Origin: Pseudomonadota bacterium | GTDB lineage: Bacteria > Pseudomonadota > Gammaproteobacteria > Steroidobacterales > Steroidobacteraceae | Direction: 5' to 3' | Length of the DNA: 24,271 bases | Assembly (NCBI GenBank): GCA_021850555.1 | Contig: JAJZLX010000255.1 | Coordinates: 1 to 24,271 of the forward strand | In this document: positions 16,764 to 23,696 of the stretch, one piece after another | How the letters are laid out: every line of letters starts with the position of its first letter | Numbering within the stretch: the stretch's first letter is position 1 | Translations under genes and position numbers: made by a program | The notes under the pieces: model-generated | The model's input: only the letters and a program-made list of their open reading frames with translations | Database searches by the model: none | What the model was told of the DNA's origin: nothing

Positions 16764-17053
16764 AATTTTTGCCTCTTCATGTGAGAGATGAACGGAAGGT
16801 GCGACAGGGAAAATTTCACGGCCGGAGTCGAGCCGATGGCCGGGCGTTGCGCCCCACGGAGCGAGGTGTTGGTGTTGGCCGAGGCGGGATCGATGTCCCG
16901 CCATCCGGCACGCTCAGGCCGTGAGATCGGAGCCACGCGGACATGCCGCCTCGGCGAGGCAGCGCTGCCGTGGGTTCGTACCCGGCGATCAAGAGCATGG
17001 CGGTTCCCCCCGAAATACCGCAGATGAAACCGATGCCCGCTCCCGCAGGGAGA
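16764..17053 (-). other. Long structured leader before TonB receptor, no gene seen
   Basis: About 290 bases between operator and start codon with no credible coding frame. Several self-complementary stretches are visible: GGCGGGA/TCCCGCC at 16883-16889 and 16896-16902, and the 12-bp palindrome GGCAGCGCTGCC at 16958-16969. An 89-codon open frame on the - strand (16816-17085) has no family resemblance and starts inside the operator, so it is not called. Confidence 0.4.
16772..16776 (-). promoter_or_regulatory. Ribosome binding site of TonB receptor
   Basis: On the - strand AGAGG lies 8 bases before the ATG at 16763. It settles the start over the upstream in-frame ATG at 16904. Confidence 0.6.
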
Positions 17054-17085
17054 ATGACATCGATATCAAATGATATCGATGTCAT
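17054..17085. promoter_or_regulatory. Paired operator upstream of TonB receptor
   Basis: A perfect inverted repeat with 15-bp arms, ATGACATCGATATCA (17054-17068) and TGATATCGATGTCAT (17071-17085), spaced by AA. It consists of two TGAYATCGATRTCA units (17055-17068, 17071-17084). It matches the operator at 11249-11281, with the units 2 rather than 3 bases apart. The position just downstream of a candidate promoter suggests repression. Confidence 0.85.
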
Positions 17086-17096
17086 CGCATCATTGC

Positions 17097-17125
17097 AATA
17101 CTCCCTGCGGTTTGCGCCACAGCAA
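17097..17125 (-). promoter_or_regulatory. Candidate promoter of TonB receptor
   Basis: On the - strand TTGCTG (17125-17120), a 17-base spacer, then AGTATT (17102-17097) within the conserved AGTATTGC. Transcription would start about 17090, immediately before the operator. The -10 match is weak. Confidence 0.4.
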
Positions 17126-17154
17126 ATGCACGCGGAAAACCGGATGCGCTGATA

Positions 17155-17176
17155 TTTGTTGTTAAATCACAACAAA
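17155..17176. promoter_or_regulatory. AT-rich inverted repeat TTTGTTGT/ACAACAAA
   Basis: 8-bp arms at 17155-17162 and 17169-17176 around TAAATC. It lies 30 bases upstream of the candidate receptor promoter and next to the typA 3' region. It may be a second regulator site for the receptor. Part of the same T-rich tract serves as the tail of the typA hairpin. Confidence 0.4.
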
Positions 17177-17253
17177 AGCAAGGCGGAAGCTCGGCGGCTC
17201 AGCTCGTCCGGGCCGAAACAGGAGAGCGGGGAAGAGCGATCCGCCGTCTTGCT
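17177..17253 (-). terminator. Possible typA terminator
   Basis: Directly after the typA stop, AGCAA-GAC-GGCGGA (17253-17240 on the - strand) can pair with TCCGCC-TTGCT (17187-17177) with a 3-base bulge, followed by TTTTGTT on the - strand. The loop of about 52 bases is long for an intrinsic terminator. Confidence 0.3.
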
Positions 17254-19089
17254 TCAGGCGGTGAGGGCCTGCGGGTCCTGGTCGGTCTCGCGTTGCGCGC
17301 GCCGGCGCTCCTGGTCGGTGAGGTGGCGCTTGCGGATGCGGATCGAGGCCGGCGTCACTTCGACGAGCTCGTCGTCAGCGATGAATTCCACAGCGTATTC
17401 CAGCGTGAGCTCGATCGGCGGGGTGAGCAGGATGGCATCGTCCTTGCCGGCGGCGCGGATGTTGGTCAGCTTCTTGGTCTTGATGGGGTTGACCACCAGA
17501 TCGTTGTCGCGGCTGTGGATGCCGATGATCATCCCCTCGTAGAGCTTCTCCCCGGGGCTCACGAACAGCCTGCCGCGCTCCTGCAGGTTGAACAGGGCGT
17601 ACGCGACGGCTTCGCCCTGCTCATTGCTCACCAGCACGCCGTTGCGCCGCTCGGGTATCTCGCCCTTGACCGGAGCGAAGCCGTCGAAGATGTGGCTCAT
17701 CAGGCCGGTGCCGCGGGTCAGGGTGAGGAACTCTCCCTGGAAGCCGATCAGGCCGCGCGCGGGAACGCGGTAATCCAGGCGCGCCCGGCCGTTGCCGTCC
17801 ACGGCCATGTCGGTGATCTCGGCGCGGCGGCGGCCCAATGCCTCCATCACAGCGCCCTGGTGTGAGTCTTCGACGTCGACAGTGAGGGCCTCGTAGGGCT
17901 CCTGCACCTCGCCACTCACCACCCGGGTCAGCACCTGCGGGCGGGAGACGGCGAGCTCGTAGCCCTCGCGTCGCATGTTCTCGATGAGGATGGTGAGGTG
18001 CAGCTCTCCACGGCCGCAGACCCGGAACACGTCCGGGGAGTCCGTGTCCTCGACGCGCAGCGCCACGTTGCTCTGCAGCTCCCGCTGCAGCCGCTCGCGC
18101 AGCTGGCGGCTGGTCACGAACTTGCCTTCCCGGCCGGCGAACGGCGAGGTGTTGACCTGGAATTGCATGGCGAGCGTCGGCTCGTCGATCCGGATCGGCG
18201 GCAGTCCCTCGGCGCACTCGCTGTCGCAAACGGTCAGGCCGATGTTCACCGCCTCGACGCCGGTGATGGCGACGATATCGCCGGCGCCCGCCTCCTCGAC
18301 CGGATGGCGCTGCAAACCGGTGAAGGTGAGCACCTGAGCGATCTTGGCGGAGCCCCGGTCCTGCTCGCCGTAGCGCAGCGTCACGGCCTGGCCCGGGCGG
18401 ACAGAGCCGCGGCGAATGCGCCCGATCCCGATGCGGCCCACGTAGCTGTTGTAATCGAGCGTGGAGATCTGCAGCTGCAGCGGACGGTCGCCTTCGGCGG
18501 CCGGTGGCGGCACGTGCTCGAGGATGGCCTCGAACAGCGCGGTCATGTCGGTCCCCGGCGTCGCGTGATCCTTGCCGGCCCAGCCCTGCAGCGCGGAGGC
18601 GTAGATCACCGGGAAGTCGAGCTGCTCGTCGCTCGCGCCGAGCTTGTCGAACAGCTCGAAGGTCTGGTCGATGACCCAGTCGGGGCGGGCGCCCGGACGG
18701 TCGACTTTGTTGACGACCACGATGGCCTTCAAGCCGAGCGAGAGCGCCTTGCGCGTCACGAAACGGGTCTGCGGCATGGGGCCCTCGACCGCATCGACCA
18801 CCAGCAGCACCCCGTCGACCATCGAGAGCACGCGCTCGACTTCGCCGCCGAAATCCGCGTGTCCCGGGGTGTCGACGACGTTGATGCGGGTGCCACGGTA
18901 CTCGATGGCGCAGTTCTTGGCGAGGATCGTGATGCCGCGCTCGCGCTCCAAGTCATTCGAGTCCATGATGCGCTCGGTGAGCTTCTCATGGGCGGCGAAG
19001 GTGCCGGATTGCTTGAGCAGGCAGTCGACCAGGGTGGTCTTGCCGTGATCGACGTGCGCTATGATGGCGATGTTGCGGATGGGCTTCAT
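17254..19089 (-). CDS. typA: Ribosome-associated GTPase TypA/BipA
   Basis: 611 residues from the ATG at 19089, the usual TypA length. It is a translational GTPase that binds the 70S ribosome and supports assembly and stress adaptation. The GTP motifs are all present: AHVDHGKT at 11-18, RGIT at 51-54, DTPG at 73-76 and NKVD at 127-130. The remaining order (domain II, EF-G-like domain III with [13 protein letters not shown], domain V, then the TypA-specific C-terminal region with [13 protein letters not shown] and the basic IRKRHL segment) fits BipA rather than EF-G or LepA. The frame extends upstream to 19383, but that part has no family resemblance. No clear Shine-Dalgarno precedes the ATG. 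Divergent from the ABC exporter operon. Confidence 0.96.
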   Translation of the reverse strand: MKPIRNIAIIAHVDHGKTTLVDCLLKQSGTFAAHEKLTERIMDSNDLERERGITILAKNCAIEYRGTRINVVDTPGHADFGGEVERVLSMVDGVLLVVDAVEGPMPQTRFVTRKALSLGLKAIVVVNKVDRPGARPDWVIDQTFELFDKLGASDEQLDFPVIYASALQGWAGKDHATPGTDMTALFEAILEHVPPPAAEGDRPLQLQISTLDYNSYVGRIGIGRIRRGSVRPGQAVTLRYGEQDRGSAKIAQVLTFTGLQRHPVEEAGAGDIVAITGVEAVNIGLTVCDSECAEGLPPIRIDEPTLAMQFQVNTSPFAGREGKFVTSRQLRERLQRELQSNVALRVEDTDSPDVFRVCGRGELHLTILIENMRREGYELAVSRPQVLTRVVSGEVQEPYEALTVDVEDSHQGAVMEALGRRRAEITDMAVDGNGRARLDYRVPARGLIGFQGEFLTLTRGTGLMSHIFDGFAPVKGEIPERRNGVLVSNEQGEAVAYALFNLQERGRLFVSPGEKLYEGMIIGIHSRDNDLVVNPIKTKKLTNIRAAGKDDAILLTPPIELTLEYAVEFIADDELVEVTPASIRIRKRHLTDQERRRAQRETDQDPQALTA

Positions 19090-19136
19090 GAGAGGCCGGT
19101 GGGGTTGGCGGTATTGCCGGGTGGCAAAGACTTCCA

Positions 19137-19142
19137 AGTATA
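19137..19142 (-). promoter_or_regulatory. Candidate typA -10 box
   Basis: TATACT on the - strand, 5 of 6 to consensus, with a likely start about 40 bases before the typA ATG. The -35 region is poor. Confidence 0.35.
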
Positions 19143-19375
19143 GCAGATTCAGGTCCGGCCACCTTTGGGGATTCCCGGACCCGGTCGGGCGCCCCGCGTT
19201 TCGCCCCAGTACGCTGCCGATTCCCAGCCTGGGCGGTGGCCTTACCAATGCGCCGGGGCGCAGTGCCGCCCCGCAGGCCGTCGCGAACGCGAGGCGAGGG
19301 CGGCTGATGCGCTGATGTGCCGCAGGCTCGACCTGGGCCTTGGAATCGCCGGCCGATGGCCTCACACTTCTTTTA
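19143..19375. other. Divergent spacer before ABC exporter, no gene seen
   Basis: GC-rich, no coding frame of any family. A 7-bp hairpin CGGGGCG/CGCCCCG lies at 19254-19273. No convincing promoter for the ABC operon could be identified, although one should lie here. Confidence 0.4.
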
Positions 19376-21229
19376 ATGTCCATTGCCGCACGCGCCCGCC
19401 GCGAGGCGCTCTCTGCGCCTCCTTCCGAGCCGCTGACGCTGCGCGGTTTCCTCGGCGTATTCCGCTACAGCCGTCGTGCCATCGAGCTGGTCTGGAGCAC
19501 CAACCGGGCGCTCACCATATGGTTCGCCCTGCTGACGATCGTGGCCGGTGTGTTGCCGGCCTCGGTCCTCGGCATCGGCTCGCTGATCGTCGATGGTGTC
19601 ATCGCCGCCATTCACGGCGCAGGCGCCGGAACCTCGCGCGTGATCGAGCTCGTCATCATCGAGGGCGTGCTGGTCGCCTCGATCGCCGCCGCCCAGCGCG
19701 GATTGACCCTGTCGCGCTCGCTGCTGCGCGTGCAGCTGGGGCAGCGCGTCAACGAGATGATCCTCGAGAAGGCGCTGACGCTCTCGCTCGGACAGTTCGA
19801 GGATTCGGAGTTCTACGACAAGCTCACCCGGGCCCGCCGCGAGGCCTCGAGCCGGCCCCTGAGCCTGGTCACCCGGACGTTCGGGCTGGCGCAGAACGCC
19901 ATCTCCCTGGTGAGCTTCGCCACGCTGCTGGCGCAATTCTCTCCCTGGGCGGTCCTCGTGCTGCTGCTCGCGGGTCTGCCGGCGTTCGTCGCCGAGGCCA
20001 AGTTCTCCGGCGATGCATTTCGGCTGTTCCGCTGGCGCTCGCCCGAGACGCGCATGCAGACCTATCTCGAGACGGTGCTCGCCCGCGAGGACTACGTCAA
20101 GGAGGTCAAGCTGTACGGGCTCGGGCCGCGGCTGCTAGACCGCTACCGCGGCATCTTCCACCGGCTGTATCGGGCCGATCGCGCGCTGACCGTGCGGCGC
20201 GACCTGTGGGGCTTCGCCCTCGGGTTGGTTGCGACACTGACTCTCTACGCTGCATATGCCTGGATCGCCGTCAGCACCATCAGCCGGGTGATCACCCTCG
20301 GCGAGATGACGATGTACGTCGGGGCGTTTCGCCAGGGTCAAACCGCCGTCACCGCGATGCTGTCAGCGGTCGGCGGCATGTACGAAGACAACCTGTACCT
20401 CTCGACGCTGTACGAGTACCTGGAGACGCCGGTGCCTGCGCCATCCGCAGGCATGGTGCGCGGTCCGCACCCGGAGGATGGCATTCGCTTCGAGGATGTC
20501 AGCTTCATCTATCCGGGCGCACGGACCGCCGCGCTCGAGCACGTCACCTTGCATCTGCCGCCCGGTACCAGCCTGGCGCTGGTCGGGGAGAACGGCTCGG
20601 GCAAGACGACGCTCATCAAGCTGTTGACACGGCTGTATGCGCCGACGAGCGGCAGGATCCTGCTCGATGGCCGGGACCTCGCCGACTGGGACGAGCAGGC
20701 GCTGCGCGCGCGGATCGGCGTGATCTTCCAGGACTTCGCCCGCTACCAGATGCCGGTCGGAGAGAACATCGGCGCGGGCGATGAGCGCTATTTCGAGGAT
20801 GAGGCCCGCTGGCAGGAGGCGGCCCGCATGGGCCGCGCCGACAGCTTCATCGAGGCGCTGCCGGCAGGCTACCACACGCAGCTCGGCACGTGGTTCCAGG
20901 ACGGGCATGAGCTCTCCGGCGGGCAATGGCAGAAGGTGGCCTTGTCGCGGGCTTTCATGCGCACGCGGGCGGATGTGTTGGTGTTGGATGAGCCGACCGC
21001 CGCCATGGACGCGCAGGCGGAAGCCGAAGTGTTCGAGCGTTTCCGCCAGCTCGCCCGCGAGCGCATCACCATCCTCATCTCGCACCGCTTCTCCACGGTG
21101 CGCATGGCCGACCAGATCATGGTGCTCGACCATGGCCGCATCCTGGAGCGGGGGAGCCACGAGGAGCTCATGCGGCTCGATGGCATCTACGCGCGACTGT
21201 TCTCGTTGCAGGCGCGCGGATATCGCTGA
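19376..21229 (+). CDS. ABC exporter half-transporter (fused permease and ATPase)
   Basis: 617 residues from the ATG at 19376. The N-terminal half is a six-helix type IV exporter domain (hydrophobic stretches at about 48-75, 89-108, 172-208 and 278-300). The C-terminal half is a complete ATPase: Walker A GENGSGKT at 404-411, Q-loop Gln452, signature LSGGQ at 513-517, Walker B VLVLDEP at 534-540 with Glu539, and switch His570. The exporter domain resembles those of peptide/lantibiotic-type or poorly characterised exporters more than MsbA. No peptidase C39 domain precedes it, so it is not a leader-cleaving bacteriocin exporter. It probably works as a homodimer. It is first of three genes, 25 bases before the kinase. 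A TTG start at 19340 is an alternative. Substrate unknown. Confidence 0.9.
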   Translation: MSIAARARREALSAPPSEPLTLRGFLGVFRYSRRAIELVWSTNRALTIWFALLTIVAGVLPASVLGIGSLIVDGVIAAIHGAGAGTSRVIELVIIEGVLVASIAAAQRGLTLSRSLLRVQLGQRVNEMILEKALTLSLGQFEDSEFYDKLTRARREASSRPLSLVTRTFGLAQNAISLVSFATLLAQFSPWAVLVLLLAGLPAFVAEAKFSGDAFRLFRWRSPETRMQTYLETVLAREDYVKEVKLYGLGPRLLDRYRGIFHRLYRADRALTVRRDLWGFALGLVATLTLYAAYAWIAVSTISRVITLGEMTMYVGAFRQGQTAVTAMLSAVGGMYEDNLYLSTLYEYLETPVPAPSAGMVRGPHPEDGIRFEDVSFIYPGARTAALEHVTLHLPPGTSLALVGENGSGKTTLIKLLTRLYAPTSGRILLDGRDLADWDEQALRARIGVIFQDFARYQMPVGENIGAGDERYFEDEARWQEAARMGRADSFIEALPAGYHTQLGTWFQDGHELSGGQWQKVALSRAFMRTRADVLVLDEPTAAMDAQAEAEVFERFRQLARERITILISHRFSTVRMADQIMVLDHGRILERGSHEELMRLDGIYARLFSLQARGYR

Positions 21230-21254
21230 CCTTACCCTCGAGGGGCAACGGCAG

Positions 21255-22295
21255 ATGCAGAGTGATCTCGATGCGTTCATGGCGACGATGGTCGCGGGGG
21301 CCCGGCCCATGCCGATCGAGCGGGCCCTCGCTCTCGCACGGGAGCGATACGGCCTCGAGGCGGATGCGACACGGTTGACCGGCGAGCGGGACGAGAACTT
21401 CAAGCTGGTGACGCGCGATGGCGGGCAATTCGTGCTCAAGGCCGCAAATCCCGCCGAGAGCGCGGTGGTCGCCGAGTTGCAGATCGCCGCGCTGTTGCAT
21501 CTGGAGCGCACCGACCCGTCGCTTCCCTGCCCGCGGGTGCTTCGGGCGCTCGATGGCGACACCCAGGTTCGCTTCCGGGACGGGAACGGCTTGGAGCGCA
21601 CGGCTCGGATCGTGACCTATCTGCCGGGACGACTCCTCGGGGAGACCGCCCGCAGCTGCGGCCAGCGTGCCGCCTGCGGCCGCCTGGGAGGGCGCCTGGC
21701 CCGGGCGTTGGGCGGCTTCGAGCACCCAGCGGCTCATCGCCTCATCATCTGGGACGTGTGCCGGGTCCGGCATCTCGCCGGACTGCTCGGTCAGTTGCCG
21801 GGCTTCACGCTGCGCCCGGCTGCCGCTGCGCTGCTGGCGCGCGTGGCGCCCGCCGTCGAAGCGCAGCTGCCGACGCTGCGTCGACAGGTCGTCCACAACG
21901 ACCTGAACCCGCGCAACATCCTGGTCGACCCAGCGGATGAATCGCGTGTGAGCGGAGTCATCGACTTCGGCGACCTGACGCACACCGCCTTGATCGCGGA
22001 TGTGGCGGTGGCCGGCGCCGACCTCATTGCGCCCGACTGCGCCGATGCGGCGAGTGCGCGCGAGTCCGTGCTCGATGTGGCGCGCGCCTATCAGGAATGC
22101 GTGCCGCTGCTGCAGCCGGAGCTCGCGGCCCTGGGGAGTCTCGTTGCGGCGCGCCTGCTCATGAATGTGGTGGTGCACGAATGGCACGTGCATCATAATC
22201 CTCTCAGCCGCCATTTCGCCCCTCTGGGCCCGGATTACATGCGCGCGCAGCTTCAGCTTGCCGACCGGCTGTTGAGTGAGGGCATCACCCCGTGA
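21255..22295 (+). CDS. APH-fold phosphotransferase (small-molecule kinase)
   Basis: 346 residues of the aminoglycoside phosphotransferase / choline-homoserine-hydroxylysine kinase fold. Lys62 in QFVLKAANP should bind ATP phosphates, with Glu75 as its helix-C partner. The catalytic loop VVHNDLNPRNILVD gives His214, Asp216 and Asn221, and VIDFGD (Asp237) is the metal-binding segment. It ends by a GTGA overlap with the PLP-enzyme gene, so expression is coupled. In vertebrates and many bacteria kinases of this group (hydroxylysine kinase) pair with class III PLP phospho-lyases. The most economical reading is a kinase that phosphorylates a hydroxy-amine for its neighbour. Antibiotic kinase activity is a less likely alternative. 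Start ATG 21255 is the first in frame after the ABC gene. Confidence 0.82.
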   Translation: MQSDLDAFMATMVAGARPMPIERALALARERYGLEADATRLTGERDENFKLVTRDGGQFVLKAANPAESAVVAELQIAALLHLERTDPSLPCPRVLRALDGDTQVRFRDGNGLERTARIVTYLPGRLLGETARSCGQRAACGRLGGRLARALGGFEHPAAHRLIIWDVCRVRHLAGLLGQLPGFTLRPAAAALLARVAPAVEAQLPTLRRQVVHNDLNPRNILVDPADESRVSGVIDFGDLTHTALIADVAVAGADLIAPDCADAASARESVLDVARAYQECVPLLQPELAALGSLVAARLLMNVVVHEWHVHHNPLSRHFAPLGPDYMRAQLQLADRLLSEGITP

Positions 22296-23554
22296 CCGGT
22301 GCGCGCACCGACCGCTCCACGCTTCTGGCGCGCCGTGCCCGGCTGCTTGCGCCGACCCATCCGCTCTTCTACGAGCAGCCGCTGCAGATCGTGCGCGCCG
22401 AGGGGGTGTGGATGTATGACGAGCAGGGTCGCCGCTATCTCGACGCCTACAACAACGTGCCCGCCGTGGGCCATTGCCATCCGGCCGTCGTGCGCGCGAT
22501 CTGCGAGCAGGCGCGCATCCTCAACACGCACACACGCTACCTCACGGAGGAGCCGCTGCAGCTCGCCGAAGAGCTGCTGGCGACGCTCCCGCCCGAACTC
22601 GGCAGCGCCGTCTTTACCTGCACCGGTAGCGAGGCCAATGATCTGGCGGTGCAGGTGAGCAAGGTGGTGACCGGCGGGACCGGATTCATCATCACGGATT
22701 TCGCCTACCACGGAGCGACCGATGCGCTCACCGGCATGTCCCCCGAGGAGGGGGCCCCGCTCGGTGCGGGCGTATACACGGTGCCGCCGCCGCTTCGCGC
22801 CGCCGATGCGGAGGGCTTCGCCGATGAGGTCCGCCGCTGCATCGAGCGCATGCGCGCCTCGGGTGTGCGGCCTGCGGCGCTGCTGGTGGACACCATCTTC
22901 TCGAGCGATGGCGTGATCGCCGAGCCACGCGGGTTCCTCGAGGCGGCCGCGCGGGTGGTGCGCGCGGCCGGCGGGCTGTTCATCGCCGATGAGGTGCAAG
23001 CCGGCTTTGCACGCCTGGGCGAGGCGATGTGGGGCTTTGAGCGTCACGGTGTGGTGCCCGACCTCGTCACGATGGGCAAGCCCATGGGTAACGGGCACCC
23101 GGTCGCCGCCCTGGCCGGGCGCCCGGACCTGCTCGGGGAGTTCGCCCGGCACAGACACTACTTCAATACCTATGGAGGAAACAGCGTCTCCTGTGCGGCG
23201 GCGCGCGCGGTGTTGCAGGTGATCCGCGAGGAGCGTCTCATGGAAAATGCGCAGCGCACGGGCGAGCATCTGAAGCGGACGCTGCTTGCGCTCGCCAATC
23301 ACCACCCGGTGATTCGCGATGTGCGGGGTGCGGGACTGTTCCTTGGCGTCGAGCTCGGCGCCGATCCGGCAAGCGGCCGCAGCCCGACCGCCGAGACCCG
23401 GCGGGTCGTGAACGCCATGCGCCGGCGCGGTGTCCTGCTGGGGGCCACGGGCCCTGAGGGCAACGTGCTCAAGATTCGCCCGCCGCTCGTCTTCGAGGCG
23501 CGGCATGCGGATCTGCTGGCGCAGGAGCTCGAGCGGACGCTGTCTGAGGGCTGA
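22292..23554 (+). CDS. Class III PLP enzyme (aminotransferase / phospho-lyase type)
   Basis: 420 residues, fold-type I class III pyridoxal-phosphate enzyme. Visible features are the start region with LDAYNNVPAVGHCHP (50-64), the phosphate-binding TGSEAND (111-117), FAYHGATDAL (137-146), Asp233 in LFIADEVQAGF binding the ring nitrogen, Lys263 in MGKPMGNGHP forming the internal aldimine, and NTYGGNSVSCAAA. The DAYNNVPxVGHCHP and KPMGNGHP forms are characteristic of the AGXT2L group, which includes ethanolamine-phosphate and 5-phosphohydroxylysine phospho-lyases that release ammonia and phosphate rather than transaminate. The GTG start overlaps the kinase stop by 4 bases. The joint step would be phosphorylation then elimination to an aldehyde. 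True transamination cannot be excluded from sequence. Confidence 0.85.
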   Translation: MTGARTDRSTLLARRARLLAPTHPLFYEQPLQIVRAEGVWMYDEQGRRYLDAYNNVPAVGHCHPAVVRAICEQARILNTHTRYLTEEPLQLAEELLATLPPELGSAVFTCTGSEANDLAVQVSKVVTGGTGFIITDFAYHGATDALTGMSPEEGAPLGAGVYTVPPPLRAADAEGFADEVRRCIERMRASGVRPAALLVDTIFSSDGVIAEPRGFLEAAARVVRAAGGLFIADEVQAGFARLGEAMWGFERHGVVPDLVTMGKPMGNGHPVAALAGRPDLLGEFARHRHYFNTYGGNSVSCAAARAVLQVIREERLMENAQRTGEHLKRTLLALANHHPVIRDVRGAGLFLGVELGADPASGRSPTAETRRVVNAMRRRGVLLGATGPEGNVLKIRPPLVFEARHADLLAQELERTLSEG

Positions 23555-23611
23555 CTCGATGCGGTGAGCCCCGCGAGGCTTCAGCGGGATCGTGCCGGCC
23601 GACCGGCGCGG

Positions 23612-23632
23612 GCCCATTGGCGACGAATGGGC
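23612..23632 (+). terminator. Weak stem-loop after the ABC-kinase-PLP operon
   Basis: GCCCATT (23612-23618) and AATGGGC (23626-23632) form a 7-bp stem with a 7-base loop, followed by GTCTTTGATAT. It could end the operon, but the T-tract is poor and it overlaps the -35 of the candidate promoter below. Confidence 0.3.
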
Positions 23633-23646
23633 GTCTTTGATATTAT
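23617..23646 (+). promoter_or_regulatory. Candidate promoter of acyl-CoA dehydrogenase gene
   Basis: TTGGCG (23617-23622), 18-base spacer, TATTAT (23641-23646; 5 of 6 to consensus). Start would fall near 23653, within the palindrome listed next and about 44 bases before the ATG. Confidence 0.45.
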
Positions 23647-23660
23647 AACGATCATTATAA
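23643..23660. promoter_or_regulatory. AT-rich operator-like palindrome
   Basis: TTATAACGATCATTATAA is an 18-bp palindrome with one mismatched pair. It overlaps the -10 box and predicted start of the following gene, which is the position of a repressor site. TetR-type repressors often control acyl-CoA genes from such sites; no regulator gene is in view. Confidence 0.55.
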
Positions 23661-23696
23661 ATACACCGGTCCGGCGCCTGCCGGGGGGATGAACCG

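Noticed and set aside
16816..17085. 89-codon - strand frame between operator and TonB receptor
   Set aside because: Starts inside the operator, no ribosome site, no recognisable domain; better explained as leader.
19254..19273. GC hairpin CGGGGCG/CGCCCCG as a terminator
   Set aside because: No T-tract and it lies between two divergent genes, where no terminator is expected.
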